This document shows, piece after piece, positions 43,255 through 50,976 of a stretch of DNA of 64,000 bases. How positions within the stretch are numbered: position 1 is the first letter of the stretch; every line of letters starts with the position of its first letter. This DNA is from Streptomyces narbonensis (GTDB lineage: Bacteria; Actinomycetota; Actinomycetes; Streptomycetales; Streptomycetaceae), in assembly GCF_014649015.1 (NCBI RefSeq), contig NZ_BMSF01000004.1, positions 186,001-250,000 of the forward strand. The letters are read 5' to 3'. Below the pieces are notes generated by a model, which did not search any database, was not told the origin of the DNA, and worked only from the letters and a program-made list of their open reading frames with translations. The position numbers were made by a program, and so were the translations under genes.

Positions 43255-45060
43255 TCAGGCCGCACAGCCCACCGGGATTCGCATGCCCTGTACGACCTCC
43301 GTCCACAGCTCGTGGACGGCGAGGGCCCAGAGGGCCAAGGCGTCTTGGTGCGAGGGGCGTTCGAGGTGGCGGGTGAGGAGTTTCCGCACCCGGTCGGCGC
43401 GGACCCTGCCGCCGAGGACGAGCCTGGCCGGCGACAGCAGGTCGCGGACGGTGTCGAGGAGCGGGCTCCCGGGGGCCAGCATCGCCGCGAGCGGGAGCGT
43501 GAAGGGCTGCTTGGGGCGGCGGAGGACGCCTGCGGGAAGCAGCTCGGCCCCGGCCTCGTACAGCGCCCTCTTCCCCGTCCGCGCCGCCGCAGGCAGACCG
43601 CGGGCGTGGGCGACGACGGACGGCTGGCAGAAGGGCATGCGGGCCTCCACGGCCCAGGCCATGGACAGGTGGTCGACGCGCCGCAAGTGGTACGCGGGCA
43701 GCCGCCAGCGCGTCTCGAAGGCCGTCATCGCCGTGAGCCGGTCCGCGCCGACGGCCTCGGCGGAGCGCAGTTCCTGCTCGATGCGGTCGGCGGCGGAACC
43801 CTGATCGGCGATGTGGGCACGGTAGTCGGCGGTGTAGAGGTGGTCGCGGAGGAGGCGCGGGGCGGCCGAGAGGGCGTCGGCGTAGGCGCCGGCCCAGTCG
43901 GCTCCGGCGGGGGCGCCGAGCGCGGCGCGCATCCGGTCGTAGCCGCCGAAGAGCTCGTCGGCGCCGTCGCCGGCGAGCGCGACGGTGAAGCCGTTCTGGC
44001 GGACGGCGCGGAAGAGCGCGTACGTGGAGAGGGTGATGGGGTCGGCGTTGGGCTGGCCGAGGTGGCGGACGGTCCGGGTGAGCAGCGAGGGCAGTTCGTC
44101 GGGGTCGACGGAGACCTCGTGGTGGACGGTCCGGGCCCGGCGGGCGACCGAACGGGCGTAGGCGGCCTCGGAGTCCGGCCACTTCCCCCGGTAGGTGAGG
44201 TGGAAGGTGTGCAACGGCGGGGCGCCGGTCTCGCGGGCGTGTTCGGCGGCGAGCGCGGTGACGAGCCCGGAGTCGAGGCCGCCGCTGGTGATCGCGCAGA
44301 CGGGCACCTCGGCGTGGGCGAGCCGCCGGACCTCGTGGCGGAGGAGGTCCTGGGTGTCCCCGGGCCCCGTCGGCACCCGGGGGCCCCGGCGCCGGACGAC
44401 GGGGGCCGCCCCCGGGCGTACGAGCGCGGTGGCGCCGGGCGGCAGGACGCTGACGCCGTCGAGCGCGGTGTGCGTGGAGAAGGGCGTACGGGTGGCGAGG
44501 ACCGTGTCGAGTGCGTCGTCGCGCGGGGAGATCCGTACCCCTTCGAAGGCGAGGAGCGCGGGGATCTCGGAGGCGAAACGGGTGGAGCCGTCGTACGGAT
44601 CGTGGTGGACGTAGACCGGCTTCATGCCCATGTCGTCGACGGCTAGGACGAGTTGGGCGGAGCCTGGACGCAGGTCGAGTATCGCGACGGCGAACATGCC
44701 GTCGAGGTGCTCGGCGAAGGCCGGGCCGTACTCGGCGTAGAGCGCGGGGAGCACGGTGCCGTCGCAGCGGTCGGGGAAGCGGTGGCCCCGGGCGGCGAGC
44801 ACGCGGCGCAGCTCGGCGTGGTTGTAGATCTCGCCGTTGAGCACGGCGAGGATGCCGGGGAGGTGCGGCAGCCGGTAGGGCTGCTGTCCGCCGCACGGGT
44901 CGGTCACCGCGAGCCGGTCGCAGCCGAGCGACCAGCCGGGGCCGCTGAGCACGTGGTGCTCGTCGGGTCCACCGTGGCGCTGGCGGGCGGAGACCGCCGC
45001 GAGTTCGGCGGGGTCCGGGCGGTCCGCCCCCGCGGCGATGGTGCCGAGAATCCTGCACAT
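43255..45060 (-). CDS. Asparagine-synthetase-like glutamine amidotransferase
   Basis: A 601-residue AsnB-type enzyme. It begins Met-Cys (M-C-R-I-L-G), so Cys2 can act as the Ntn glutaminase nucleophile. The glutaminase domain has R-H-G-G-P-D-E and N-G-E-I-Y-N-H. The synthetase domain has the ATP pyrophosphatase loop S-G-G-L-D-S and A-G-D-G-A-D-E-L-F-G-G-Y-D-R. It would adenylate a carboxylate and convert it to an amide with glutamine nitrogen. In secondary-metabolite clusters such proteins amidate intermediates or close lactams. GGAGG precedes the ATG at 45060. It is the first gene of the minus-strand cluster and divergent from the deacetylase. Confidence 0.88.
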   Translation of the reverse strand: MCRILGTIAAGADRPDPAELAAVSARQRHGGPDEHHVLSGPGWSLGCDRLAVTDPCGGQQPYRLPHLPGILAVLNGEIYNHAELRRVLAARGHRFPDRCDGTVLPALYAEYGPAFAEHLDGMFAVAILDLRPGSAQLVLAVDDMGMKPVYVHHDPYDGSTRFASEIPALLAFEGVRISPRDDALDTVLATRTPFSTHTALDGVSVLPPGATALVRPGAAPVVRRRGPRVPTGPGDTQDLLRHEVRRLAHAEVPVCAITSGGLDSGLVTALAAEHARETGAPPLHTFHLTYRGKWPDSEAAYARSVARRARTVHHEVSVDPDELPSLLTRTVRHLGQPNADPITLSTYALFRAVRQNGFTVALAGDGADELFGGYDRMRAALGAPAGADWAGAYADALSAAPRLLRDHLYTADYRAHIADQGSAADRIEQELRSAEAVGADRLTAMTAFETRWRLPAYHLRRVDHLSMAWAVEARMPFCQPSVVAHARGLPAAARTGKRALYEAGAELLPAGVLRRPKQPFTLPLAAMLAPGSPLLDTVRDLLSPARLVLGGRVRADRVRKLLTRHLERPSHQDALALWALAVHELWTEVVQGMRIPVGCAA

Positions 45061-45075
45061 GGCGGTCGCCTCCGA

Positions 45076-45145
45076 TTCCGAAGTCACGCTTCCGAAGCCA
45101 CGCTTCCGAAGCCACGCCTCGGAAGTCACGCCTCGGAAGTCACTG
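45076..45145 (-). repeat. Five 14-bp tandem repeats in the leader of the AsnB-like gene
   Basis: Five adjacent 14-bp units run TTCCGAAGTCACGC, TTCCGAAGCCACGC (twice), CTCGGAAGTCACGC and CTCGGAAGTCACTG. They begin 15 bp upstream of the AsnB-like start codon, so they lie in its leader or promoter. Confidence 0.8.
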
Positions 45146-45335
45146 TCCGTCCCACGACGGGCCGTCTCACGAGGGTCTGTCTCGTGACGGGCCGTCTCGT
45201 GACAGGGCCCGCCTCACGCTGGTTAAGCCCAATGATTTGAATCTACCAAGTTTTTGAATGGCGCGTAAGTGCCATGTCCAGTTCACGCCACGGCTTGGCC
45301 TTGCGACGCCCTCGCCGCCCCAACAGGCTGACCCC
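45146..45335. promoter_or_regulatory. Divergent promoter region of the cluster
   Basis: This 190-bp spacer separates the minus-strand AsnB-like gene and the plus-strand PIG-L gene. It has an AT-rich core (about 45225-45270, with TTTGAATCTACC and AAGTTTTTGAATGG) and short CTCGTGACGGGCCGTCT direct repeats to its left. It should hold both promoters of the cluster; no specific regulator site is identified. Confidence 0.5.
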
Positions 45336-46076
45336 ATGAGGGACATGGAGGAAGTCGCGAAGGACCGCGGCGCGCCCGAGTCACTGCTGGTCGTGGCCGC
45401 GCACCCGGACGACATCGAGTTCTGCGTCAGCGGCACCGTCATGCAGTGGATCGAGCGCGGCACCCGCGTCACGTACTGCATCGTGACGGACGGCGGCGCC
45501 GGCGGTTACGACGAACAGCTCCCCCGGCAGGCGATGGCGGACCTGCGCCGCGCCGAGCAGGTCCACTCGGCGAAGCTCAGTGGCGTCGCGGACGTCCGCT
45601 TCCTCGGCTACCCCGACAGCTTCGTCGAGGCGTCCGTGGAGCTGCGGCGCGATCTCTGCCGGGTCATCCGCGAAGTGCGCCCGCAGCGGGCCATCATCCC
45701 GTCCCCCGAGATCAACTGGGCCCGCGTCGCCGACCTCCACCCCGACCACCGCGCGGTCGGGGACGCCTGCCTGCGCGCCGTCTATCCCGAGGCCCGCAAC
45801 CCCTTCGCACACGCCCAACTCCTCAAGGAGGAGGGCCTGGAGCCGTGGACGGTCCACGAGCTGTGGCTGATGACCGGACCCACCCCGAACCAGTACGTCG
45901 ACGTCACCCCGGTCTTCGACCGCAAGGTCCAGGCGCTGCGCATCCACACCTCCCAGACGGCCCACTTCGACGACCTGGCCGGCCTGCTCCGCGACTGGCT
46001 CGGCGAGCACGCGACGGCGGGCGGACTGCCGCCGGGCCGGATGGCGGAGGCCTTCCAGATCGTGCACATCGACTGA
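45336..46076 (+). CDS. PIG-L/LmbE family N-deacetylase (MshB-like)
   Basis: A 246-residue zinc-dependent deacetylase of the fold that removes acetyl from GlcNAc-type sugars. The zinc and catalytic motif is V-A-A-H23-P-D-D26-I-E-F, and the second motif is L-H-P-D-H-R-A-V. T-D-G-G-A-G-G and F-L-G-Y-P-D-S are family loops. Relatives include MshB (GlcNAc-Ins), BshB and LmbE-type enzymes. Paired with an MshA-like glycosyltransferase in the same cluster, a GlcNAc-containing intermediate is the likely substrate. I used the ATG at 45336; an ATG nine bases later is possible. Confidence 0.88.
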   Translation: MRDMEEVAKDRGAPESLLVVAAHPDDIEFCVSGTVMQWIERGTRVTYCIVTDGGAGGYDEQLPRQAMADLRRAEQVHSAKLSGVADVRFLGYPDSFVEASVELRRDLCRVIREVRPQRAIIPSPEINWARVADLHPDHRAVGDACLRAVYPEARNPFAHAQLLKEEGLEPWTVHELWLMTGPTPNQYVDVTPVFDRKVQALRIHTSQTAHFDDLAGLLRDWLGEHATAGGLPPGRMAEAFQIVHID

Positions 46077-46168
46077 GCCGGACGGCCTCACGCAGCGTTC
46101 TTGTGGGGCCACGGACCGCATGAGACGGTTTTCGCCCAACGCACGGCATAACAGGGGGAGTTACCGCC

Positions 46169-47227
46169 ATGGCGATCGAACCGACACCTGCGGAGCAAGC
46201 ACTCATCGACCAGTACGCCCTGCCCTGGATCGAGGCGAACGAGGACAGGTCCTCGGCGACGGACGTCAACCTGCGCTCCTATGCGGCGTCCCTGGAGGCC
46301 GACGGGATCCGCGGGACGAAGGCCGTGCAACGGCTGCTCTCCAGCGGGCGGAGCGAGGCGCTGACGGCTCTGGAGGAGCACTGGTCCCGCGTCAAGGGCT
46401 GCTTCGACCAGACGACCAGGGCCGCCCTCGCGATCACCGCCGAGATCCAGGCCTGCGGCGACACCATCGCCATCGGGAAGCACCGGGCCCAGGATCTGAT
46501 GGTGCCCCTCGCCTCCCCGCCCGCCGGCGCCTCCACCGATTCCCAGCTCACCCTGCTCCAGCAGCGACAGGCCGACATCACCCGGCAGGACCTCCGGCAG
46601 AACGCGGCGACGACCCTCTCCGAGACCGAGGCGGGCGCGGCCCGCGCACAGGCCGATCCGGACGTCGCCACGCTCGCGACCGTCCCCGGAACGGTCGCCC
46701 GCCTGCTCGGCGGCGCCGGAGGGGGCATCGGCCGGGGCATCGGGACGGGGGTCGCCCCGGGAATCGCGGGCGCCGGGATCGGAGGGGCCGGCGGGTTGGA
46801 CGGGATCGCCGGGGGCGGGGCGAGCGGCGCGTCCGGCGGCATGGGGCGGGGGATCGCCGCGGCCGGCGGACCCGCGCAGGGAAACCCTCAGGTGGGGACG
46901 AACGCGGGGAACTGGAACATCTTCGTCGATCACAACGAGCACAAGCGCGCCGCCGACGGCCTCTCCGCCGCCGCCGAGCTCATCTACGGCACGACGACCC
47001 CGGTGCTCGCCCGCGCCCAGTACGACCTGGACACGCTCGCCGCCAGCGGATCCCTGGGCGCCTCCGTGGCCGCGGACTACGCCCCGCTCCTCGACCATCT
47101 CGACAGCGCCACCCGCGCCCTCGCCGACCATCTGAACGGTCCGCTCCGGGACCTGGTCCTCAGCATGTCCACCGACCAGCAGAAGACCGACGAGGACAAC
47201 AGGGACCGCTTCGGCCGGCTGCGCTGA
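46169..47227 (+). CDS. Helical protein with Gly-rich hinge (WXG100/ESX-like flavour)
   Basis: A 352-residue soluble protein. The first half is helical with L-E-E-H-W-S-R-V-K-G-C-F and L-T-L-L-Q-Q-R-Q-A-D. A Gly/Ala/Ile-rich hinge of about 70 residues follows (G-G-G-I-G-R-G-I-G-T-G-V). The second half is helical again and contains N-W-N-I-F-V-D-H-N-E-H-K-R-A-A-D-G. Such two-bundle plus glycine-hinge layouts occur among actinobacterial type VII secretion substrates, but there is no ESX gene here and no clear WxG turn. AGGGGGAG precedes the ATG. Function is unknown. Confidence 0.65.
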   Translation: MAIEPTPAEQALIDQYALPWIEANEDRSSATDVNLRSYAASLEADGIRGTKAVQRLLSSGRSEALTALEEHWSRVKGCFDQTTRAALAITAEIQACGDTIAIGKHRAQDLMVPLASPPAGASTDSQLTLLQQRQADITRQDLRQNAATTLSETEAGAARAQADPDVATLATVPGTVARLLGGAGGGIGRGIGTGVAPGIAGAGIGGAGGLDGIAGGGASGASGGMGRGIAAAGGPAQGNPQVGTNAGNWNIFVDHNEHKRAADGLSAAAELIYGTTTPVLARAQYDLDTLAASGSLGASVAADYAPLLDHLDSATRALADHLNGPLRDLVLSMSTDQQKTDEDNRDRFGRLR

Positions 47228-47257
47228 AGCACCGGAGCCTGCCCGGAGGGCAGCGGG

Positions 47258-48262
47258 TCAGGGCACGAGCGCCGGCGCCAGCTCGCGCCACTCGCGGTCC
47301 GGGAAGGCCGTGGGGTCGGGGTCGGCGGTGAGGACCTGGACGCAGACGTGGTCGGCGCCCGCGTCGAGGTGCTCCCGGACGCGCCGGCGGATCGACTCCG
47401 CGTCCCCGTGGGCGACGATCGCGTCCACCAGGCGGCGGCTCGGGCCCCCGACGATGTCCTCGTCACCGAAGCCGAGCCGCCGGACGTTCGCCTCCTGGTG
47501 CGCCGCCGCGGCAAGGTACATGGCGACGTGCGCCGTGGCGACCTCCCGCGCCCTCGCGGGGTCGGTGTCGAGGACGACGGCCTGCTCCACGCCGAGGAAG
47601 GCGTCCGGCCCCATGATCCGGCGGGCTTCCACGGTGTGCTCGACGGGGACGAAGTACGGGTGGGCGCCCGCGGACCGCTCGGCGGCCAGCCGGAGCATCT
47701 TCGGGCCGAGGGCGGCCAGTACGCGGGGCGGTGCGGGGTCGGGGACGGGCCCGTGGGCCGGTACCGCGTCCATCGCGTCCAGATAGGCCCGCATCGTGGC
47801 CACCGCCTTGCCGAGGGACCGTACGGGATAGCCGTCGACCTCGTGCACGGCGTCGTCGACCCGGTGCCCACCCAGGCCGAGCAGGTAACGCCCGGGGAAG
47901 GCCTCGCCGAGGGTCCGGGTCGCGGTGGCGGTGGCGATGGGGTCCCGGAAGCCGATGTTGGCGATCCCGGAGGCCACACGGATCCGGCGGGTCGCCGACA
48001 GGAGCAGCCACGCCTGGCCGACGGCGTCACGGCCGAAGGCCTCCCCGTACCAGATGGCTCCGTATCCCAACTCCTCGATCTCAGCGGCCACTTCCCGTAC
48101 GCGCCCGGCGGGCTGCCCTTCGAAGGCGAAGGTCCAGATGCCCACCTTCCCGAACCCGCCACGCGCACCGTGATCGGCGGCGCCTGCCGTATCGGTGATC
48201 GCAGTGACGTCCGTGACGCCGGCGGCGTCGGTGAGGGCGGCGGTGTTGGTGGTGTCGGTCAT
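47258..48262 (-). CDS. LLM-class F420-dependent oxidoreductase
   Basis: A 334-residue luciferase-like TIM-barrel enzyme. After a Thr/Ala/Asp-rich leader of about 35 residues the barrel starts G-I-W-T-F-A-F. Then come E-L-G-Y-G-A-I-W-Y-G-E, V-A-S-G-I-A-N-I, F-P-G-R-Y-L-L-G-L-G and A-A-L-G-P-K-M-L-R-L-A as in the TIGR03620-type F420 subfamily. It likely uses F420 on an unknown substrate. It is divergent from a TetR gene with two identical operators between them. Confidence 0.85.
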   Translation of the reverse strand: MTDTTNTAALTDAAGVTDVTAITDTAGAADHGARGGFGKVGIWTFAFEGQPAGRVREVAAEIEELGYGAIWYGEAFGRDAVGQAWLLLSATRRIRVASGIANIGFRDPIATATATRTLGEAFPGRYLLGLGGHRVDDAVHEVDGYPVRSLGKAVATMRAYLDAMDAVPAHGPVPDPAPPRVLAALGPKMLRLAAERSAGAHPYFVPVEHTVEARRIMGPDAFLGVEQAVVLDTDPARAREVATAHVAMYLAAAAHQEANVRRLGFGDEDIVGGPSRRLVDAIVAHGDAESIRRRVREHLDAGADHVCVQVLTADPDPTAFPDREWRELAPALVP

Positions 48263-48293
48263 GCATCCCCCTGGAACGAGCCGAGCAAGTAAA

Positions 48294-48308
48294 CGGAGAG
48301 GTTCTCCG
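48294..48308. promoter_or_regulatory. TetR-type operator, copy 1
   Basis: CGGAGAGGTTCTCCG is a palindrome with a 3-bp centre, extended by GTAA and TTAC on the two sides (48288-48312). It lies 32 bp upstream of the oxidoreductase start. Confidence 0.75.
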
Positions 48309-48330
48309 GTTACCCGATGGCGCTACGATA

Positions 48331-48345
48331 CGGAGAACCTCTCCG
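48331..48345. promoter_or_regulatory. TetR-type operator, copy 2
   Basis: CGGAGAACCTCTCCG is the exact reverse complement of copy 1. The centres are 37 bp apart. It is 66 bp upstream of the TetR gene, so the regulator probably controls itself and the divergent oxidoreductase. Confidence 0.75.
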
Positions 48346-48410
48346 CTTAACTATTCCGGGAGGTCCGCGAAGGCGACGAGTACGGCGCAGGACGAAGGGC
48401 GGACAGCACG

Positions 48411-49010
48411 ATGACGACGACCGGAAGCGCCGGCCCGGCCGCCTCCCGCCCGGGCCGGCGCGTGGACGCGCGCCTCAACCGGGAGCGGCTCGTCGCCGCG
48501 GCGCGGGACGTGTTCGCCGACGCGGGACCGCAGGCGTCCCTGAACGAGATCGCCCGCCGCGCAGGAGTGGGCCCCGGCACCCTCTACCGCCACTTCCCGA
48601 ACCGCTCGACACTCCTGGCGGCGGTCCTCACGGACCGGATCGAGGCGCTGCGCGGACAGGCGGAGCACCTGGCCGCCACGGCCGCACCCGACGAGGCGCT
48701 CGCGCGCTGGCTCCACGCCTTCCTGGACCACGCCCGCGCCAGCCAGGCCATGGCCGGCGCGCTGCTCACCGAGGACCAGGACGCCGCACCGGAATCGACC
48801 GACTGCCACCGGCTGATCCTGGACGCGGCGGCGGCCGTCCTCACCCGGGCCCAGCTCCAGGGCTCGGCGCGGCCCGACCTGACCGCCGACGACCTCGTCC
48901 AACTCACCGTGGGGATCGCCCTGTCCACGGCCCACCGCGACGACGAGGAGCAGCCCGCCCGCCTCCTCGCCCTGATCCTGGACGCCGCCCACGCGCCGTC
49001 GCGCGGCTAG
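48411..49010 (+). CDS. TetR/AcrR family regulator
   Basis: A 199-residue repressor. The HTH region has A-A-R-D-V-F-A-D-A-G-P-Q-A-S-L-N-E-I-A-R-R-A-G-V and then G-T-L-Y-R-H-F-P-N-R. The C-terminal ligand domain has W-L-H-A-F-L-D-H-A-R and ends with A-L-I-L-D-A-A-H-A-P. It is divergent from the F420-type oxidoreductase and presumably binds the two CGGAGAGGTTCTCCG sites. Confidence 0.9.
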   Translation: MTTTGSAGPAASRPGRRVDARLNRERLVAAARDVFADAGPQASLNEIARRAGVGPGTLYRHFPNRSTLLAAVLTDRIEALRGQAEHLAATAAPDEALARWLHAFLDHARASQAMAGALLTEDQDAAPESTDCHRLILDAAAAVLTRAQLQGSARPDLTADDLVQLTVGIALSTAHRDDEEQPARLLALILDAAHAPSRG

Positions 49011-49073
49011 AACTCCGCTGCGCGGAGGGGTGATCGGGTTCCATGCCCTTCCGACGACGAGCAGGGGCCTTCC

Positions 49074-49190
49074 GTGACCGACCTCACCGGCGTGACCAGG
49101 CTCGCCATCCAGGCCGACATCGGCGACGGCTCCTCCTGCAAGCCCGACGGCGTGGTGATCGCACTCGCGGACGCCGTGCTCCGCTCGTGA
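49074..49190 (+). CDS. Possible 38-residue peptide or gene remnant
   Basis: A GTG at 49074 opens a 38-codon frame (T-D-L-T-G-V-T-R-L-A-I-Q-A-D-I-G, then S-S-C-K-P-D-G-V-V-I-A-L-A-D). The composition is protein-like, but the ribosome-binding site is weak and no family is recognisable. It may be a fragment of a lost gene. Confidence 0.25.
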   Translation: MTDLTGVTRLAIQADIGDGSSCKPDGVVIALADAVLRS

Positions 49191-49242
49191 GCGCGATCAA
49201 ATGCCTCGACACCGCCCCGGGTGATCGGGGACGCTTCGCGCG

Positions 49243-49749
49243 ATGACCAGAATCGACGACACACCGCCCGCGTGGGACGAGCGCACCCAGCTCACCACGT
49301 TTCTCGACTACGCACGCGACACCGCCCGCGCCAAGTGCGACGGCGTCTCCGAGGAGAACGCCCGCAAGGCGCTCCTGCCGGGCTCGCCGCTGATGACCCT
49401 GAGCGGACTGGTCAACCATCTCCGCTGGGTCGAGTACTACTGGTTCCAGATGGTCTTCCTCGGTGAGGAGGACCGGGGCCCCTGGACCGAGGAGGACCCC
49501 GACCGCGAGATGCGCATAGCCGTCGACTTCCCGCTCGCGCAGCTGCTCGACGAGTACACAGGACAGAGCGCCGCCTACCGCGAACTGGTCGCCGCGAGCA
49601 GCCTGGACGAGAAGGCCAAGCGCCCCATCCGCGGCGGAGTCCACGTCGACCTGCGCTGGATCCTCCTCCACCTCACCGAGGAAACCGCCCGCCACAACGG
49701 CCACTTGGACATCCTGCGCGAGCTGCTCGACGGCACGACCGGCAACTAG
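49243..49749 (+). CDS. DinB family protein (DUF664)
   Basis: A 168-residue four-helix DinB-like protein. It has W-D-E-R-T-Q-L-T-T-F-L-D-Y-A-R, S-G-L-V-N-H-L-R-W-V-E-Y-Y-W-F and L-T-E-E-T-A-R-H-N-G-H-L-D-I-L-R. The histidines of N-H-L and R-H-N-G-H are the likely metal triad of the DinB/mycothiol-dependent transferase fold. DUF664 members can be thiol-dependent S-transferases. The TAG stop lies in a CTAG that is followed by GGGGTGTCCGG, the same end sequence as the 63.7-kb repeat. Confidence 0.85.
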   Translation: MTRIDDTPPAWDERTQLTTFLDYARDTARAKCDGVSEENARKALLPGSPLMTLSGLVNHLRWVEYYWFQMVFLGEEDRGPWTEEDPDREMRIAVDFPLAQLLDEYTGQSAAYRELVAASSLDEKAKRPIRGGVHVDLRWILLHLTEETARHNGHLDILRELLDGTTGN

Positions 49750-49793
49750 GGGGTGTCCGGGACCCGGTCAGGCCGGTCTCGCCCGGACCCGGG

Positions 49794-50438
49794 TCAGGCC
49801 GCGACAGGCGTACGGGACAGGGCCGTGCGCAGCGCGAAGAAGCCGAGCAGGCCGCCCGACGCGAACCGCTGGGCGGTCATCACGCGGGGCCGGGCCGCCA
49901 GGAACCCCGACACGCGCGCCGCGCCCAGCATGATCAGCGCGTTCACGGAGAGTCCCACGGCGATCTGCACGCCCCCGAGCTGGAGCAGTTGCGCCCAGTC
50001 CGGACCCGCCTGCGGGTCCATGAACTGGGGCAGAAGAGCGGCGTACATGAGCGCGATCTTGGGGTTGAGCAGGTTGGTCAGGAGCCCCATCGAGAACAGG
50101 CGGACGTCGGAGACCGGAGGCAGGTCCTGGGCCGGGGCGAAGGGCGAGCGGCCGCCCGGCTTGAGCATGTCCCAGGCCAGGTAGGCCAGGTAGGCGGCCC
50201 CGGCGAGCTTGACCACCGTGAACGCCAGCGGAACGGCGGCGAACAGCGCGGACAGGCCCGCGGCCGCGGCCACCAGGTAGCAGAGGAATCCCACGGCGGT
50301 CCCGCTCAGGCTGACCAGGCCCGCCCTGCGGCCCTGGGTGATCGCACGGGAGGCGAGGTGGATCATGTTCGGTCCCGGAGTCAGGGCCATGCCGAGTTCG
50401 ACCAGGGCCACTCCCCCTGCTGCGGCCAGACTGATCAC
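49794..50438 (-). CDS. LysE family exporter
   Basis: A 214-residue membrane exporter with six hydrophobic helices. The family motif is L-T-P-G-P-N-M-I-H-L, with G-x-x-x-G-L-V-S-L-S-G-T in helix 2 and N-L-L-N-P-K-I-A-L-M-Y-A in the second half. It exports amino acids or homoserine-lactone-like compounds. The start is a GTG with CAGGAG upstream. It converges on the DinB gene. Confidence 0.9.
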   Translation of the reverse strand: MISLAAAGGVALVELGMALTPGPNMIHLASRAITQGRRAGLVSLSGTAVGFLCYLVAAAAGLSALFAAVPLAFTVVKLAGAAYLAYLAWDMLKPGGRSPFAPAQDLPPVSDVRLFSMGLLTNLLNPKIALMYAALLPQFMDPQAGPDWAQLLQLGGVQIAVGLSVNALIMLGAARVSGFLAARPRVMTAQRFASGGLLGFFALRTALSRTPVAA

Positions 50439-50638
50439 TGGTCAACTCCTGATCGTTTGCCGGGCGCTTGGTACCCGGAGTGGACGCCGCCCGGCTGCGA
50501 CGGAACGGTGCGCCGCATCGGCGGTCCCTGCGGCCTCCGCCCCAGGATACGGTCCTGCCTCTCCGCGCCTCCGCGCCCCCTGAGCCCGGCCGACCGGGGA
50601 AGCGGTTCCTCCGGCGGGACGGCGGGTACGTGGCGGGC

Positions 50639-50803
50639 ATGTCAAAGGGCTGGCGTTGGTTTCTTCTGGCCGGGTTCGTCGTCTGGACCGTCTTCGCGCT
50701 CCAGTGGACCGACCTGGGCTGCGACTACCCGGAGGCGTACCTCGCGGTCGTCCGCTTCGGTACGCCGGAGGGGCTGGAGTTCCTGCCGGCCTGCGGTGGC
50801 TAG
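50639..50803 (+). CDS. Small membrane protein, 54 residues
   Basis: A short protein starting M-S-K-G-W-R-W-F-L-L with one hydrophobic helix (F-L-L-A-G-F-V-V-W-T-V-F-A-L). The C-terminal part contains two cysteines (L-G-C-D-Y-P and L-P-A-C-G-G). The upstream in-frame region from 50468 looks non-coding. Its TAG stop lies inside the CTAG flank of the repeat that follows. Confidence 0.55.
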   Translation: MSKGWRWFLLAGFVVWTVFALQWTDLGCDYPEAYLAVVRFGTPEGLEFLPACGG

Positions 50804-50976
50804 GTCCTGCCGTCACACTCCCGTCGTCCGCCCGAAGGGCGGGCCCTGCGGCGTCAGGTGCGTGCTCTCGGCGTGCCGGGCGCGGGCCCGCGTACTGGAT
50901 GTACGCGGGTCTGTGCCCGGTGCGGTGAGAGTGCATGCATGGCGTCGCAGGGCAGGCGGGAGTTTGACGACAGGGC
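50804..50976. mobile_element. CTAG-flanked palindromic element, 173 bp
   Basis: The element sits between CTAG at 50800-50803 and CTAG at 50977-50980. The ends are GTCCTGCCGTCACACTCCCG and CGGGAGTTTGACGACAGGGC, an inverted pair with few mismatches. The interior contains further hairpins (GCGGGCCCGCGT and GTACTGGATGTAC). Both flanking genes take their TAG stop codon from the flanking CTAG. It belongs to the same family as the elements at 20878 and 53996. Confidence 0.8.

Noticed and set aside
42717..43265. Coding extension of the PrpF-like gene up to the AsnB-like stop
   Set aside because: The frame is open but encodes Gly/Pro/Arg low complexity and contains two copies of a dispersed palindromic repeat, as expected for intergenic DNA.
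37948..46076. Ordinary mycothiol biosynthesis locus
   Set aside because: In actinobacteria the mycothiol genes are not clustered this way, the ligase here is MetRS-like and lacks KMSKS rather than the CysRS-like MshC, and AsnB, PrpF and SDR homologues have no role in mycothiol synthesis.
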